A stretch of DNA of 64,000 nt from Myxococcales bacterium (GTDB lineage: Bacteria > Myxococcota_A > Polyangia > Haliangiales > Haliangiaceae). Below the pieces are notes generated by a model. That model did not search any database. It saw only the letters and a program-made list of their open reading frames with translations, and was not told the DNA's origin. Shown here in pieces: positions 12,877 through 23,477 of the stretch. How positions within the stretch are numbered: position 1 is the stretch's first letter; each line of letters opens with the position of its first letter. Both the position numbers and the translations under genes were made by a program. The stretch covers positions 22,100-86,099 of the forward strand of contig CANKMW010000032.1 in assembly GCA_947483555.1 (NCBI GenBank). Direction: 5' to 3'.

Positions 12877-14400
12877 ATGCGCAGTGCCCGTCGTCTGTGG
12901 CTCGCCCCGGTGGCCGTCCTGGCCGCGCTGTCGCTGGCGATCTTTGCCGGCTTCTACCTGATCGACAACCTGCGCAGCGGCGGCAGCGGCGACTACCTCG
13001 CCTTCGAGGCCGGGATGATCACCGACGCGCTGCCCGCGCTCGCCGGCCTGACGGCGGCCGTGCTCGGCATCGTGATCACCGTGGTCAGCATCATCGTGCA
13101 GCTGTCCAGCGAGCGCTACACCGGCGTCGCGGCGATGTTCCTCCGCGACAAGGTCAACGTCGCCGTCATGGCGTACTTCGTCGTCGCCTGCGTCACCGGC
13201 GTGTGGCTGTCGATGGCGGTGCAGAGCGACTTCGTGCCGCAGGCCGCGATCCTGGCGATGTTGATCTTCACCACCATCGGCCTGGTGGTCATGCTGCCCT
13301 ACTTCGTCTACGTGTTTCGGTTCCTCGAGCCGCAGAGCATCGTCGGCCGGATCCGCTCCCAGGCCCTCGACACCGTGATCGACGCCGTGACCAGCGATCC
13401 CGCGCAGGCGGTCGCCGCCCAGGCCGAGGTGCTGGCGGCGATGGAGGAGCTCACCGACATCACGTCCAACTCGATCTCGGGCAAGGACAAGATCATCGCC
13501 AGCCGCGCGGTCGATGCGATCAAGGACTTCGTGGTCGGCTACCTGGAGGCCAAGCCGCGCGCGCCCGCGGCGTGGTTCTCGATCGGCGACGGCATTCGCG
13601 ACAACCCCGACTTCGTGGCGATGGACCCGGAGTCGCTGCGCGATCTCGAATCGCGTCGGCACTGGGTCGAATGGAAGGCGCTGCGCCAGTACCTCGGCAT
13701 CTACAACGAGGCCCAGGGCACGATGCCCGACATCAACTACCTGATCGCGATCGACACCCGCTACATCGCCGAGGCGGCGCTGGCCCGCCACGACGACGAG
13801 GTGGTCGGCCTGACGTTCCGGTTCATGAACTCCTACCTGCGCGCCACCCTCAACGCCAAGGCGGTGCGCACGGCCTACAATGTACTCAACCAGTACCGCC
13901 TGCTGGTCGAGGCCATGATCAAGGCGGGGCAGGACGAGATCGCGGCGGCCGCCGTCGGTCACATGATCTACTACGGGCGCACAAGCTACGACATGCAGCT
14001 CGGATTCGTGACCGAGACCGTGGCCTACGATGTGAGCGCGCTGTGCGAGCTGGCCCATCACACCGGCGAGCGTGACGACGCCCTCCTGAGCCAGTTCCTC
14101 GAGCTGGTTCAGCCGCTTCGTGCCCGCAAGCAGGAGCACGGGCTGATCGGGATCCGCAAGGCCCAGGTCAAGCTCGCCTGTTACTACCTGCACGCCGGCG
14201 CCGAGGTCCGGGCCCGGCGGATCGCCGATGACATGCGCGCCGAGCCGCTCGAGCGGCTCAAGGCGATCCGAGAGCAGCTCGAGCGGGTCGAGTCAAAGGA
14301 CTTCTGGGAGATCATCGACCGCGGCCGCAACTTCGAGTACATGCCGCCGCCGCAGCGCGCGCGTATGGCAACCTTCTTCTCGTGGCTACCAGAACAGTAG
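12877..14400 (+). CDS. DUF2254 family membrane protein
   Basis: This 507-residue protein has four clear membrane segments in the first 150 residues (starting WLAPVAVLAALSLAIFAGFY, then ITDALPALAGLTAAVLGIVI, VMAYFVVACVTGVWL and AAILAMLIFTTIGLVVMLPY). A large soluble C-terminal region follows. This matches the DUF2254 predicted membrane protein family, whose function is not known. Two TTG codons precede the ATG used here; the ATG gives the usual short N terminus. The gene stands alone on the plus strand, 32 bp before the FHA gene. Confidence 0.85.
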   Translation: MRSARRLWLAPVAVLAALSLAIFAGFYLIDNLRSGGSGDYLAFEAGMITDALPALAGLTAAVLGIVITVVSIIVQLSSERYTGVAAMFLRDKVNVAVMAYFVVACVTGVWLSMAVQSDFVPQAAILAMLIFTTIGLVVMLPYFVYVFRFLEPQSIVGRIRSQALDTVIDAVTSDPAQAVAAQAEVLAAMEELTDITSNSISGKDKIIASRAVDAIKDFVVGYLEAKPRAPAAWFSIGDGIRDNPDFVAMDPESLRDLESRRHWVEWKALRQYLGIYNEAQGTMPDINYLIAIDTRYIAEAALARHDDEVVGLTFRFMNSYLRATLNAKAVRTAYNVLNQYRLLVEAMIKAGQDEIAAAAVGHMIYYGRTSYDMQLGFVTETVAYDVSALCELAHHTGERDDALLSQFLELVQPLRARKQEHGLIGIRKAQVKLACYYLHAGAEVRARRIADDMRAEPLERLKAIREQLERVESKDFWEIIDRGRNFEYMPPPQRARMATFFSWLPEQ

Positions 14401-14432
14401 GCGTGGTGATCGGGCCAGGGTAAGATGATCGG

Positions 14433-15563
14433 GTGAAGACCCGCGTCATCCAGCTCCAGGAGGGACAGGATCGCGGGGTGGCGCGCAACCTCCGCACGGC
14501 GGTGATGATCGGCGCCTCGGCGCCGCCACCGTCGGTGGCACGGGGCGCGCTGGAGGTGCTGGGGCAGGTGTGGCGCGACGTGCGCGCGGTCATCGTCAGC
14601 CTCGGAGCGCCGGGCGTTGCCGTGGTGGCCGTCGATACTCAGCGGGCGCGGGTCGCCGGCTCGATGTGCATCGCCGCCAAGCCGGGTCAGGTCAACGCCG
14701 GCATCGTCGGACGTCACGGTCAGTGCGATCTGTTCCTCGAGGGCGACGGCGCCATCTCGTTGCGTCACCTGGTGGTGGTCGTCGATCCGTTGCTGGCCTG
14801 GGACGATCCGGGCGCCGGCGGTCCGGGCAGCTGGGACGTGCGCTATCGCCTGATCGATCTGCGCACCGCGGCCGGCTTCCGTGACGAAGGTGGCCGGCAG
14901 CTCGAGGCTGCGACCGTCGAAGGCCCAGCGTTCGTGTTCATCGGCCGCTATGCGCTGTACTGTTTTCCGACCGGCGCTGCCGATGCGTGGCCGGCGGATC
15001 CGCAGGCGGCCATCGCGGTGCTGCCCGAGCGCCTGTATGCCGACGAGCGCGACGCCGAGCCCGATCGCTGGAAGCGTGGTCGTCATGCGCGCCGAGCGGA
15101 TCAGTGGGCCGAGGGCAGCAAGGTCGAGGATGTCGATCCGGCCGGCCCGGCGACCGGCCAGCGCTCGTCGCTCATCACGCGCGTGACCAGCGTGAACGGG
15201 CCGTCGCGGGCCCGAGTCGACGAGCTCGGCGCCGGCGACGAGTTGCTGGGCATGCTCGAGCTGCAGTCGCGGCTCGGCCGTGACGACGTGCGCGTCGGCG
15301 CGGTGGGCGCCGAGCGCGGCCTGCTGCTCGGCCGCTACAGCCGCTGTGACAGCGCCGGTGCGACGTCGCTGTCCCTGGAGAAGATCTCGCGGGTGCATCT
15401 GCTGGTGGTTCGTGTCGGTGACGACCTGTGGGCCATCGACACCGCCTCGACGAACGGCATGGCGAGCGACGGAACCGGAGTTCGGGTCCATCGCCTGCAG
15501 GCCGGCGACGAGCTGTCACTGGCCGACGGCGCCGGCGCGGTGCGCTGGCGTCCCGTGCACTGA
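14433..15563 (+). CDS. FHA-domain protein, probably two FHA domains
   Basis: The C-terminal 95 residues are a forkhead-associated domain (LLLGRYSRCD, then KISRVHLLVV, then DTASTNGM), which binds phosphothreonine. A second, weaker FHA-like segment lies near residues 80-120 (AGIVGRHGQCDLFLEG, then AISLRHLVVV). The protein starts with GTG and has no signal peptide. In Myxococcota such proteins usually read out Ser/Thr kinase signals. No kinase gene is adjacent; the nearest is at 6285-9245. The partner is unknown. Confidence 0.85.
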   Translation: MKTRVIQLQEGQDRGVARNLRTAVMIGASAPPPSVARGALEVLGQVWRDVRAVIVSLGAPGVAVVAVDTQRARVAGSMCIAAKPGQVNAGIVGRHGQCDLFLEGDGAISLRHLVVVVDPLLAWDDPGAGGPGSWDVRYRLIDLRTAAGFRDEGGRQLEAATVEGPAFVFIGRYALYCFPTGAADAWPADPQAAIAVLPERLYADERDAEPDRWKRGRHARRADQWAEGSKVEDVDPAGPATGQRSSLITRVTSVNGPSRARVDELGAGDELLGMLELQSRLGRDDVRVGAVGAERGLLLGRYSRCDSAGATSLSLEKISRVHLLVVRVGDDLWAIDTASTNGMASDGTGVRVHRLQAGDELSLADGAGAVRWRPVH

Positions 15564-15797
15564 GAGCCTGCGACCTGGCGGTCCCTTGCTGCTTGCTTGT
15601 GATGGTGGTGGGCGCGGTCACACGTCAGTCGCGTGGAGTAGGCGGCCCGAACACGACGCGTCCGTCGGAGTTCAGTCCGGTGGCACTATTCCAACGGCCT
15701 GCCGCTTTCCCCGGCAAGGTGATTGATGAGCGCTCAGGGCCATGTTTGAAGAGAGATGGCGGTCTGCAGTGGGCCGTGAGGAACTGGAGGAGTAGCG

Positions 15798-16010
15798 ATG
15801 CCGAACGGAACTGTGAAGTGGTTCAACGATGCGAAAGGTTACGGGTTCATTTCTCGGGCTGAGGATGGCAAGGACGTGTTCGTCCACTACTCCTCCATCG
15901 AGGGCGAGGGCTTTCGCACCCTGATCCAGGGGCAAGCGGTTGAATACGTTGAGAACGCGGGCCCCAAGGGGCTCTTCGCGTCGGGGGTGCAAAAACCTCC
16001 TTCGTCGTGA
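15798..16010 (+). CDS. Cold-shock protein, CspA family
   Basis: This 70-residue protein is a single cold-shock domain with RNP1 (KGYGFI) and RNP2 (VFVHYSSI) motifs and the conserved start GTVKWFNDAKGYGFI. It binds single-stranded RNA or DNA and acts as an RNA chaperone. A strong GGAGGAG ribosome-binding site precedes the ATG. The 234 bp upstream hold no other gene and may include a long structured leader, as is usual for csp genes. Two strong hairpins follow the gene. Confidence 0.95.
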   Translation: MPNGTVKWFNDAKGYGFISRAEDGKDVFVHYSSIEGEGFRTLIQGQAVEYVENAGPKGLFASGVQKPPSS

Positions 16011-16019
16011 CGCATATCG

Positions 16020-16063
16020 TGCGCGTCGCTGGGGGTGCCGGGGGGGACCGTCAGCGACGCGCA
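16020..16063. terminator. 12-bp stem-loop downstream of csp
   Basis: A perfect 12-bp stem (TGCGCGTCGCTG with CAGCGACGCGCA) encloses a G-rich 20-base loop, 10 bp after the csp stop. It is followed at once by a second strong hairpin. It could protect the 3' end or act in termination. Confidence 0.5.
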
Positions 16064-16075
16064 GACACGGCCGGG

Positions 16076-16105
16076 GGGCCACCATTCCCAGAGGGATGGT
16101 GGCCC
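16076..16105. terminator. Rho-independent-like hairpin downstream of csp
   Basis: GGGCCACCAT pairs with ATGGTGGCCC, and an inner CCC/GGG extends the stem to 13 bp around an AGA loop with one bulged T. TTCGCATTT follows, a weak T-rich tail. It is well placed to end the csp transcript. Confidence 0.65.
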
Positions 16106-16119
16106 TTCGCATTTGCACC

Positions 16120-16323
16120 AGGCCCGGGCCTGACCCGCCCGAGCGTGGCTGCGCCGGCGACGCCGCAGGATGAGCGCCGCCAGCGCGGCGACGACGGCCG
16201 GACCGCCTGCGCTGGCGCCCGTGCCACCTTGATCAGATGAACACCGGCCGACGCCGTGCCGACGGTGGAGAGCAACAACGCGCTGGCGACGAGCGCCGCG
16301 AGGGGAGCAGTTCGCGCCGACAT
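16120..16323 (-). pseudogene. Possible remnant of small exported MYXO-CTERM protein
   Basis: On the minus strand an ATG at 16323 opens a convincing signal peptide (TAPLAALVASALLLSTVGTA then SAG). After about 35 codons that frame loses coding character. The next frame carries a hydrophobic run followed by five Arg (GGPAVVAALAALILRRRRRS), resembling a MYXO-CTERM anchor without its usual Cys. One indel would join the two, giving a very short signal-plus-anchor protein. The tail frame has no nearby stop and overlaps the csp terminator, so this may equally be chance in GC-rich DNA. Confidence 0.2.
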
Positions 16324-16402
16324 CGAGCGAGTCTAACCCCCGGCCACCCGAGTTGACGCTGGCGCGCACTCGGATCATTCCGATCACGTGCGCTCGCTGA
16401 TC

Positions 16403-16520
<118 letters not shown>

Positions 16521-16550
16521 AGAAACACGATCGATTCCGATCGGTGTGCG

Positions 16551-18710
16551 CTAGCGCAGGATCTCGGTGGCCCGGTACTCGCCCGACCGCGTCGGCGTCA
16601 GCACGACCCCGAACCGCTCCTTGCCCGCGACCAGGAGCAGCACCATCGCGCCGTCCTCGACCTGCGCCGGTACGCCGGTCCTGGCCGTGAACTCGGCCGG
16701 GCTGAGCAGCTTCCATTCCCGCATCGGGCCGGTCTCGACCAGCAGCGCCTCGTACACGCCCTGCAGATCCGCCTGGGTGGCGGCGGCGATCGTGCCCCCC
16801 GCCTTCAGCGGTAGCGCGGTCACGCGCATCATGCGGGCCGGCGAACCCGAGGTGAATCCGGCCACCCACATGTTGGCGGCATAGTTGGCCTGCCGGTTGT
16901 CGCTCACCGGTGGCGGGCGCGGCGACGGATCCTCGCCGGTCGGCGTCGGGGTCACCGGATCGCGGCCGCGGCGCGGCTTGTTGATGGCGCCGGCCAGCGC
17001 GGCCCCATCGTCGAGCGGCTCGGCGCCGCCCGGAATCTCGGTGAGGATGTACGGCTCGACGTTGAACGTGCCGCACTGTCGCCAGTTGCGGTAGAAGCCC
17101 CAGCGCAGGTAGACGCGTCCGTCGACGGAGCGGATCGCCTCGGGCGGCGCTTCGTACGGCGCCGCGGACAGGACGGTGTCGATCGCGGCGACGTCGAAGG
17201 TCAGCTTGCCCGAGGTCTTGGCGATCGTCGTCTTGTGCACGGTGCCGTCGGGGTTCACCGACAGCTCGATCACCGTGACCAGATCGAAGTCGTTGAGCTC
17301 GTGACTCGACGACTTGCCATCGAGATCGGCGAGGAAGCCAAAGCCCCACAGCTCGTGGATGCGGCGGTGCATGCGCGCGACGTAGACCGCGAACGGGTGG
17401 GCTCGGGTCTTGAGCGCGGTCTGGTTGCCGGGCCGGACGTCGGGCGTGAAGTTCTCGAGCGAGCTCTTGATCGCCTCGAGCTTGCGCTCCCAGCGGCCCT
17501 TCTTCGCCGTCATCTTGGCGCGTGCGATCACGCGCTCCTTCTCGGCGGTGTCCTTGCCGACGATGCGCTCGTAGTCATCGAGGTCGAGCTTCTTGTGCAG
17601 GCCGGGAACTCCCTTCTTGCCGGTCTTCTTGCCGTCGCCCTTCTTCTCGAGGAGCAGGCGGCCGCGGCCGTCGATGCCGCGCATCGCCATGAGCCCCGGA
17701 TCCTTGGTCGCGCCCTCACCGTCCTCGCCGTCCTCGCCCTCTTCGCCCTCGACGTGGCCCGACGCCACCTCGGACTCGCCGCTGTGATCGCTCGTGCGAT
17801 CGACCTCGTTCCATTCCGACGTCGACTCCTCGAGCTGGGCGATCTTGTCGTCGGGCCCGCCGACGTCGGCGCTGCTGGTGTCGTCGGACTTCGCCGACGG
17901 TGGGGTCTTGCCCTTGCTCTCCTTCTCGAGGTTGGTGTCGGTGGCGGCCGTCTCGGCCTCGACGTCGCGGTTCTTGTCGGACAGATGGGTGGCGTCGGCG
18001 GGGGCGTCCTTGACCTCGTTCTCGTCGGGCACCTCGACCATCCGCATGTCCGGCGGCGGCATCGGCGGTGGTGGCGGCGTCTCGGCACCGGCCGCCGGCG
18101 GCGGTGGCGGTGGCGGCGGCGGCAGCAGCAGCTCCGGTGGCGGTGGCGGCAGCTTGACCATGGCCAGCTCGACCGGTGCGTCCTCGAGCTTCTCGGGTTC
18201 GATCGGAGCCTCGGGCGCCGGCAGCGTCGGCATCGACACCTTGGCGTCGGGCGGTGGCGCGATCCAGGCGACCTCGAGCTCCTTGGGCACCTCACCGAAG
18301 CTCAGCGCCACGCGCCGGTCGCGGAACATCATCAGCTCGCAGCCCAGGACATCCTCCGCATACGGCTCGCAGGCGTCCCAGCCCTCGAAGGTCATCTTGT
18401 CGCCCCGCACCGCCGCCAGCGTCACCCACCGCCCACGCGGGATCTCCACCTTGCAGCCGCCCGCGCGGTCGGTCGGTTTCGTACATCGGGTCAGGATCGT
18501 GTTCTCGCCGGCCAGCGAGACGATGACCGTGCCGGTTCCGTGTCCACCGATATCGAGCTCGAGGGTCCACGGCGGCGGCGGCGGCACGGGTCGCAACGCC
18601 TGGTACGCGATCGCGGCGCCGCCCTCCACCACGACCGCGACGGCGAGCGCTGGTGCGAACAGCCAGCGCTGACGGTAGCGACGGCGCCGGGGCGGCAAGA
18701 CAGAAACCAC
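16551..18710 (-). CDS. TonB-family envelope protein
   Basis: This 719-residue protein has a short Arg-rich cytoplasmic start, one membrane segment (WLFAPALAVAVVVEGGAAIAY) and a beta domain with Cys pairs. A Pro-rich region (PPPPPELLLPPPPPPPPP, near 200) and a long acidic, Lys-rich linker follow. A TonB C-terminal-like domain lies at about 430-545 (HPFAVYVARMHRRIHELWGF, VTVIELSVNPDGTVHKTTIA). The last 150 residues are an additional domain I do not recognise. The layout suits a protein spanning the periplasm to transmit force or contact outer-membrane partners. No ExbB/ExbD genes lie nearby. Confidence 0.82.
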   Translation of the reverse strand: MVSVLPPRRRRYRQRWLFAPALAVAVVVEGGAAIAYQALRPVPPPPPWTLELDIGGHGTGTVIVSLAGENTILTRCTKPTDRAGGCKVEIPRGRWVTLAAVRGDKMTFEGWDACEPYAEDVLGCELMMFRDRRVALSFGEVPKELEVAWIAPPPDAKVSMPTLPAPEAPIEPEKLEDAPVELAMVKLPPPPPELLLPPPPPPPPPAAGAETPPPPPMPPPDMRMVEVPDENEVKDAPADATHLSDKNRDVEAETAATDTNLEKESKGKTPPSAKSDDTSSADVGGPDDKIAQLEESTSEWNEVDRTSDHSGESEVASGHVEGEEGEDGEDGEGATKDPGLMAMRGIDGRGRLLLEKKGDGKKTGKKGVPGLHKKLDLDDYERIVGKDTAEKERVIARAKMTAKKGRWERKLEAIKSSLENFTPDVRPGNQTALKTRAHPFAVYVARMHRRIHELWGFGFLADLDGKSSSHELNDFDLVTVIELSVNPDGTVHKTTIAKTSGKLTFDVAAIDTVLSAAPYEAPPEAIRSVDGRVYLRWGFYRNWRQCGTFNVEPYILTEIPGGAEPLDDGAALAGAINKPRRGRDPVTPTPTGEDPSPRPPPVSDNRQANYAANMWVAGFTSGSPARMMRVTALPLKAGGTIAAATQADLQGVYEALLVETGPMREWKLLSPAEFTARTGVPAQVEDGAMVLLLVAGKERFGVVLTPTRSGEYRATEILR

Positions 18711-18877
18711 GGCTCAGTTTGACACGGCGTGGCGCCATGGGGTTGAGGGTTCGGTCGCAGGCGCTGGCAGGCCTGCCGGACTCGCGCCTCGCCACCGTCG
18801 CTGGGCTGCGGTTGGCGTCACAAGCGCACACATCGTCGAGGGGTTTGACCCACGGCCGGCGCGCCGGGATGCCTCGA

Positions 18878-18903
18878 TCTCACATCTTGTGTCTCACATC
18901 TTG
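18878..18903. repeat. 14-bp tandem duplication across the lexA stop
   Basis: TCTCACATCTTG occurs twice with a 14-bp period. The right copy contains the lexA stop (TGA, minus strand, 18894-18896). The left copy repeats the last codons and stop outside the gene. The 183 bp between lexA and the TonB-like gene otherwise show nothing recognisable. Confidence 0.8.
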
Positions 18904-19574
18904 CGATAGACCCCGACCACGATGCCGATGATGTCGACCGACTTGAACTCGGACTTGCGCACGTAGATCGGCGCCATGTTCGAGTTGGCGGGCTGGAAAC
19001 GGATCCGGTCCCCCTCCGGAAAATACCGTTTGACCGTGGCCTCACCCTCGATCATGGCGACCACGATGTCACCCGGACGCGCGGTCGGGGTCTTCTTCAC
19101 GAAGACATAGTCTCCGTCGAGGATGCCATCCTCGATCATCGACTCGCCGACGATCCGCAGCCCGAACACCTCGCGGTGGCCGCCCACCAGCACGCGATCG
19201 ATCCGGACGGTGTCCTCGACGTTCTCGACGGCCAGGATGGGCTGGCCGGCGGCGACCCGGCCGACGATGTTGATCTCGACCAGGTCGTCATCAGCGATCG
19301 GGAGCGGCATGGCGCTGCCGAGCTGGTGCCGGCGCTCGGCGAGTGACACGACGTTGTCGAGCACGACTGGCCGCATGGCCCGTGACTTGAGGTCCTCGCG
19401 GCGCAGGTGGCCCTTCTTTTCCAGCGCCTTCAGGTGGTCGTTGACGCCATTGGTCGAACGGATCCCGAAGTGCTCGCCGATCTCTCGCAAGGTGGGCGGA
19501 AATCCGCGCTCGTTGATAGAACCAGTAATGAAATCAAGAATTTGCTGCTGACGATCGGTGAGCAAGTCGGCCAC
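18894..19574 (-). CDS. lexA: LexA repressor, SOS regulon
   Basis: The N-terminal winged helix (TDRQQQILDFITGSINERGF, TLREIGEHFGIRSTNGVNDH) binds SOS boxes. The C-terminal S24 domain holds the Ala-Gly cleavage site (RVAAGQPI), the catalytic Ser in GESMIEDG and the catalytic Lys in EATVKRY. RecA-stimulated self-cleavage at Ala-Gly inactivates the repressor after DNA damage. The GTG at 19574 is preceded by AGGGGG and starts the conserved sequence; the open frame extends 18 codons further upstream. Two GTTCAG half-sites lie just upstream, consistent with autoregulation. Confidence 0.97.
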   Translation of the reverse strand: MADLLTDRQQQILDFITGSINERGFPPTLREIGEHFGIRSTNGVNDHLKALEKKGHLRREDLKSRAMRPVVLDNVVSLAERRHQLGSAMPLPIADDDLVEINIVGRVAAGQPILAVENVEDTVRIDRVLVGGHREVFGLRIVGESMIEDGILDGDYVFVKKTPTARPGDIVVAMIEGEATVKRYFPEGDRIRFQPANSNMAPIYVRKSEFKSVDIIGIVVGVYRKM

Positions 19575-19594
19575 GGTGGACCCCCTGGGGTTAC

Positions 19595-19618
19595 CTGAAC
19601 GGATACACCGTACTGAAC
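19595..19618 (-). promoter_or_regulatory. Candidate LexA operator
   Basis: On the minus strand, 21 bp before the lexA start codon, two GTTCAG hexamers occur 18 bp apart. The LexA box reported for Myxococcus ends in GTTCAG, and the left-hand half of its consensus is only partly matched here. Autoregulation by LexA is general, so this is the most likely operator region. Confidence 0.45.
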
Positions 19619-19682
19619 GTCCATGCACCCTGTCAATTTTTGCGGCCGAATATGTGCAGCCGATCCCGCGCTGAGACTAGAT

Positions 19683-20618
19683 GTGTCCATCGTGCGCCGC
19701 GCCCCGGTCCTCTTCGCCATCGTCGTGGCGGCGCTCGGCGCAGCGGTTGCGCGCGCCGATCTGGCGGCGCTCTATCGCGGTGGCGACCTGGGTGCCCTGC
19801 GACGGGCGGGCGCGGCGACCGACGAGGTGGAACGCGGCCTGCGGGCAGCGGACCGGGCGACGGTGCTGGGTGCGGTCGTGGCCGCCGAGGCCGCGCCCGA
19901 CGGGTGGGAGCTCCTCGAGCCGCTGGCCACCGTCGCCGCGGGCTGGGACCGATCGACGGCGGCCCCGGCGGCCCGCGCCGCGGCTCGGATCGCCCGGACG
20001 CTCGATGGCGACGCCGCGATCCTGCTCGACATTCCCGATCAGCGACTCGAGGCCATCGGCCACGCCTGGCAGGCGCTCACCGATCGTGGTGACCGGTGGA
20101 GCGACGTGCGGGTGCATGCGCTGGAGGTCGCTGCCCACGTCGCGCGCGCGCGCGGCGCGACCGCCGATCTGGTGGCCGACGAGACGGTGGTGCTGATGGC
20201 TGCGGCCACGGCCACCGATCCGCAGCTGCGGCGCGCCGCGCTCGAGCTGTTGCCGGTGCCGGCACCGGACGCGCTGCGTCCGCTGCTCGCCGCCCGCGTG
20301 GTCGCCGACGCCGATCCGCTGGTGCGGCTCGCCGCCGCGCAAGCGCTGTGCGCCGCGGTGCCTGATGACGACGCCGCCGTGCTCGCCGCGCTCGGCACCA
20401 GCGGGCTGGCGGCGTTGCGAGCCATGGTCGCCGTGCCGCCACCTGACGTCGGCGGCGCGCTGCTCGATGCCGCCCGCTGCCTGGCCGCCGATCCGGATCC
20501 GCGCTCGGCGCGCGCCCTGGCCGGGCTTCGCCACGCCGCGCCACGTCCGCTCCGCGCCGCGCTGGCCCGCGTCGCGGCCGACGTTCGCGCGCGCCGGGGC
20601 CCGGCGGATCGACCATGA
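19683..20618 (+). CDS. Exported HEAT-like repeat protein
   Basis: The N terminus is a signal peptide (RRAPVLFAIVVAALGAAVARA). The rest is Ala- and Leu-rich helical repeats resembling HEAT or PBS-lyase repeats (DPQLRRAALELLPVPAPDAL, DPLVRLAAAQALCAAVPDDD). Such proteins are usually scaffolds. Two GTG codons (19683 and 19692) could start the signal peptide; the first is used here. The gene is 15 bp upstream of murJ and divergent from lexA. Function is unknown. Confidence 0.72.
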   Translation: MSIVRRAPVLFAIVVAALGAAVARADLAALYRGGDLGALRRAGAATDEVERGLRAADRATVLGAVVAAEAAPDGWELLEPLATVAAGWDRSTAAPAARAAARIARTLDGDAAILLDIPDQRLEAIGHAWQALTDRGDRWSDVRVHALEVAAHVARARGATADLVADETVVLMAAATATDPQLRRAALELLPVPAPDALRPLLAARVVADADPLVRLAAAQALCAAVPDDDAAVLAALGTSGLAALRAMVAVPPPDVGGALLDAARCLAADPDPRSARALAGLRHAAPRPLRAALARVAADVRARRGPADRP

Positions 20619-20633
20619 CGGTCGCGGCGTTCC

Positions 20634-22214
<1,581 letters not shown>

Positions 22215-22265
22215 GGCCTCGGCGCCCGCCCGCGGCTCGGGGTACAGTGCCGGCCGGGAGGGAGC

Positions 22266-23477
22266 ATGGATCGCGTCGCGTTCGAGACTGCCCGGCTGGA
22301 GCTGGCCCGCTTGCGGGTCAAGCCCGAGGTCGGGCAGGAGGTGACGCTGCAGAACGCCCTGCGCCTGACCGCCCGGACGCTGAAGGTCGAGCGGGTGGGC
22401 TACTGGGTCTTCTCCGACGACGCGACGACCCTGACCAACCGCTTGAACTACTCGCTGACCACCGACGAGTATGGGGCCGGTGGCGTCGTCGCGGGCGGCC
22501 CCTATCCGCGCTACTGGGCCGCGTTGCGCGAGCAGCGCGTGATCGCGGTCGCCGACGCCGTCACCGATCCGCGGACCAGCGAGCTGGGGTCATCGTACCT
22601 GACGCCGCTGGGGATCGGCGCCATGATGGACGCGCCGGTGTTTCGCGCCGGCGCGCTGATCGGCGTCGTGTGCCACGAGCACGTCGGAGGGCCGCGCACC
22701 TGGACCGCCGACGAGGTGCAGTTCGCGAGCACGGTGGCCGATCTGCTCTCGATGATGCTCGAGCAGGCCGACCGGCTCGCCGCCGAGCAGAAGCTGGCCA
22801 GCTACGTCGGGGCCATGCTCGCCACCGAGCAACTGGCGGTGCTGGAGCACATGTGCCGCGCCGTGTCCCACGACTTCAACAACCTGTTCGCCGTGATCGA
22901 GCTGGTCGCGGGGACGCTGACCAGCACCGCGGTGCGACCCAAGCTCGACGAGCTGGCCGGCAGCCTGCGCTCGGTGGTCACGATCGGCACCGGCCTGCTC
23001 GGCCAGATGAGCCGTTTCGGGGCGCGGGCGGTCGACCCGCACCGCATGCCGTTGCGCCAGGTGATCGAGCGCGTGATGCCGATCCTGGGCACGCTGACCC
23101 GGGAGGTCGCGACCGTCGAGGTCGCGCTCGACGTCGGCGACGGCGACATCGCCGCGCTCGCGGCCGACCGGATCGAGCAGCTCATCCTCAACCTCATCCT
23201 GAACGCGCGCGATGCCATCTCGCAGCGCGGCACGATCCACGTCGGGGCCCGCCGCGACGGGGACGTCCTGGTCGTCGAGGTCGCCGATGACGGCGCCGGC
23301 ATGGCCGCGGACGTGGTGTCGCGGATCTGGGAGCCGTACTACACGACCAAGGCGCACGGCACCGGCCTCGGTCTGGCCACGGTGCGCACCATCGTCGACG
23401 AAGCCGGCGGCACGGTGGTGGTGCACAGCCAGGCCGGCGAGGGGACTCGCTTCGAGGTCCGTCTCCCGGTAGCGTGA
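22266..23477 (+). CDS. GAF-domain sensor histidine kinase
   Basis: Residues about 15-165 form a GAF-type sensor domain. The kinase core follows, with the phosphoacceptor in RAVSHDFNNLFAVI (near residue 203), the N box NLILNARDAI, the G1 box DDGAGM and the G2 box GTGLGLATV. There are no membrane segments, so it senses a cytoplasmic signal. No response regulator is adjacent. The stop overlaps the start of the next gene as GTGA, which implies translational coupling with an exported CehA/McbA-type lipoprotein. Confidence 0.93.
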   Translation: MDRVAFETARLELARLRVKPEVGQEVTLQNALRLTARTLKVERVGYWVFSDDATTLTNRLNYSLTTDEYGAGGVVAGGPYPRYWAALREQRVIAVADAVTDPRTSELGSSYLTPLGIGAMMDAPVFRAGALIGVVCHEHVGGPRTWTADEVQFASTVADLLSMMLEQADRLAAEQKLASYVGAMLATEQLAVLEHMCRAVSHDFNNLFAVIELVAGTLTSTAVRPKLDELAGSLRSVVTIGTGLLGQMSRFGARAVDPHRMPLRQVIERVMPILGTLTREVATVEVALDVGDGDIAALAADRIEQLILNLILNARDAISQRGTIHVGARRDGDVLVVEVADDGAGMAADVVSRIWEPYYTTKAHGTGLGLATVRTIVDEAGGTVVVHSQAGEGTRFEVRLPVA

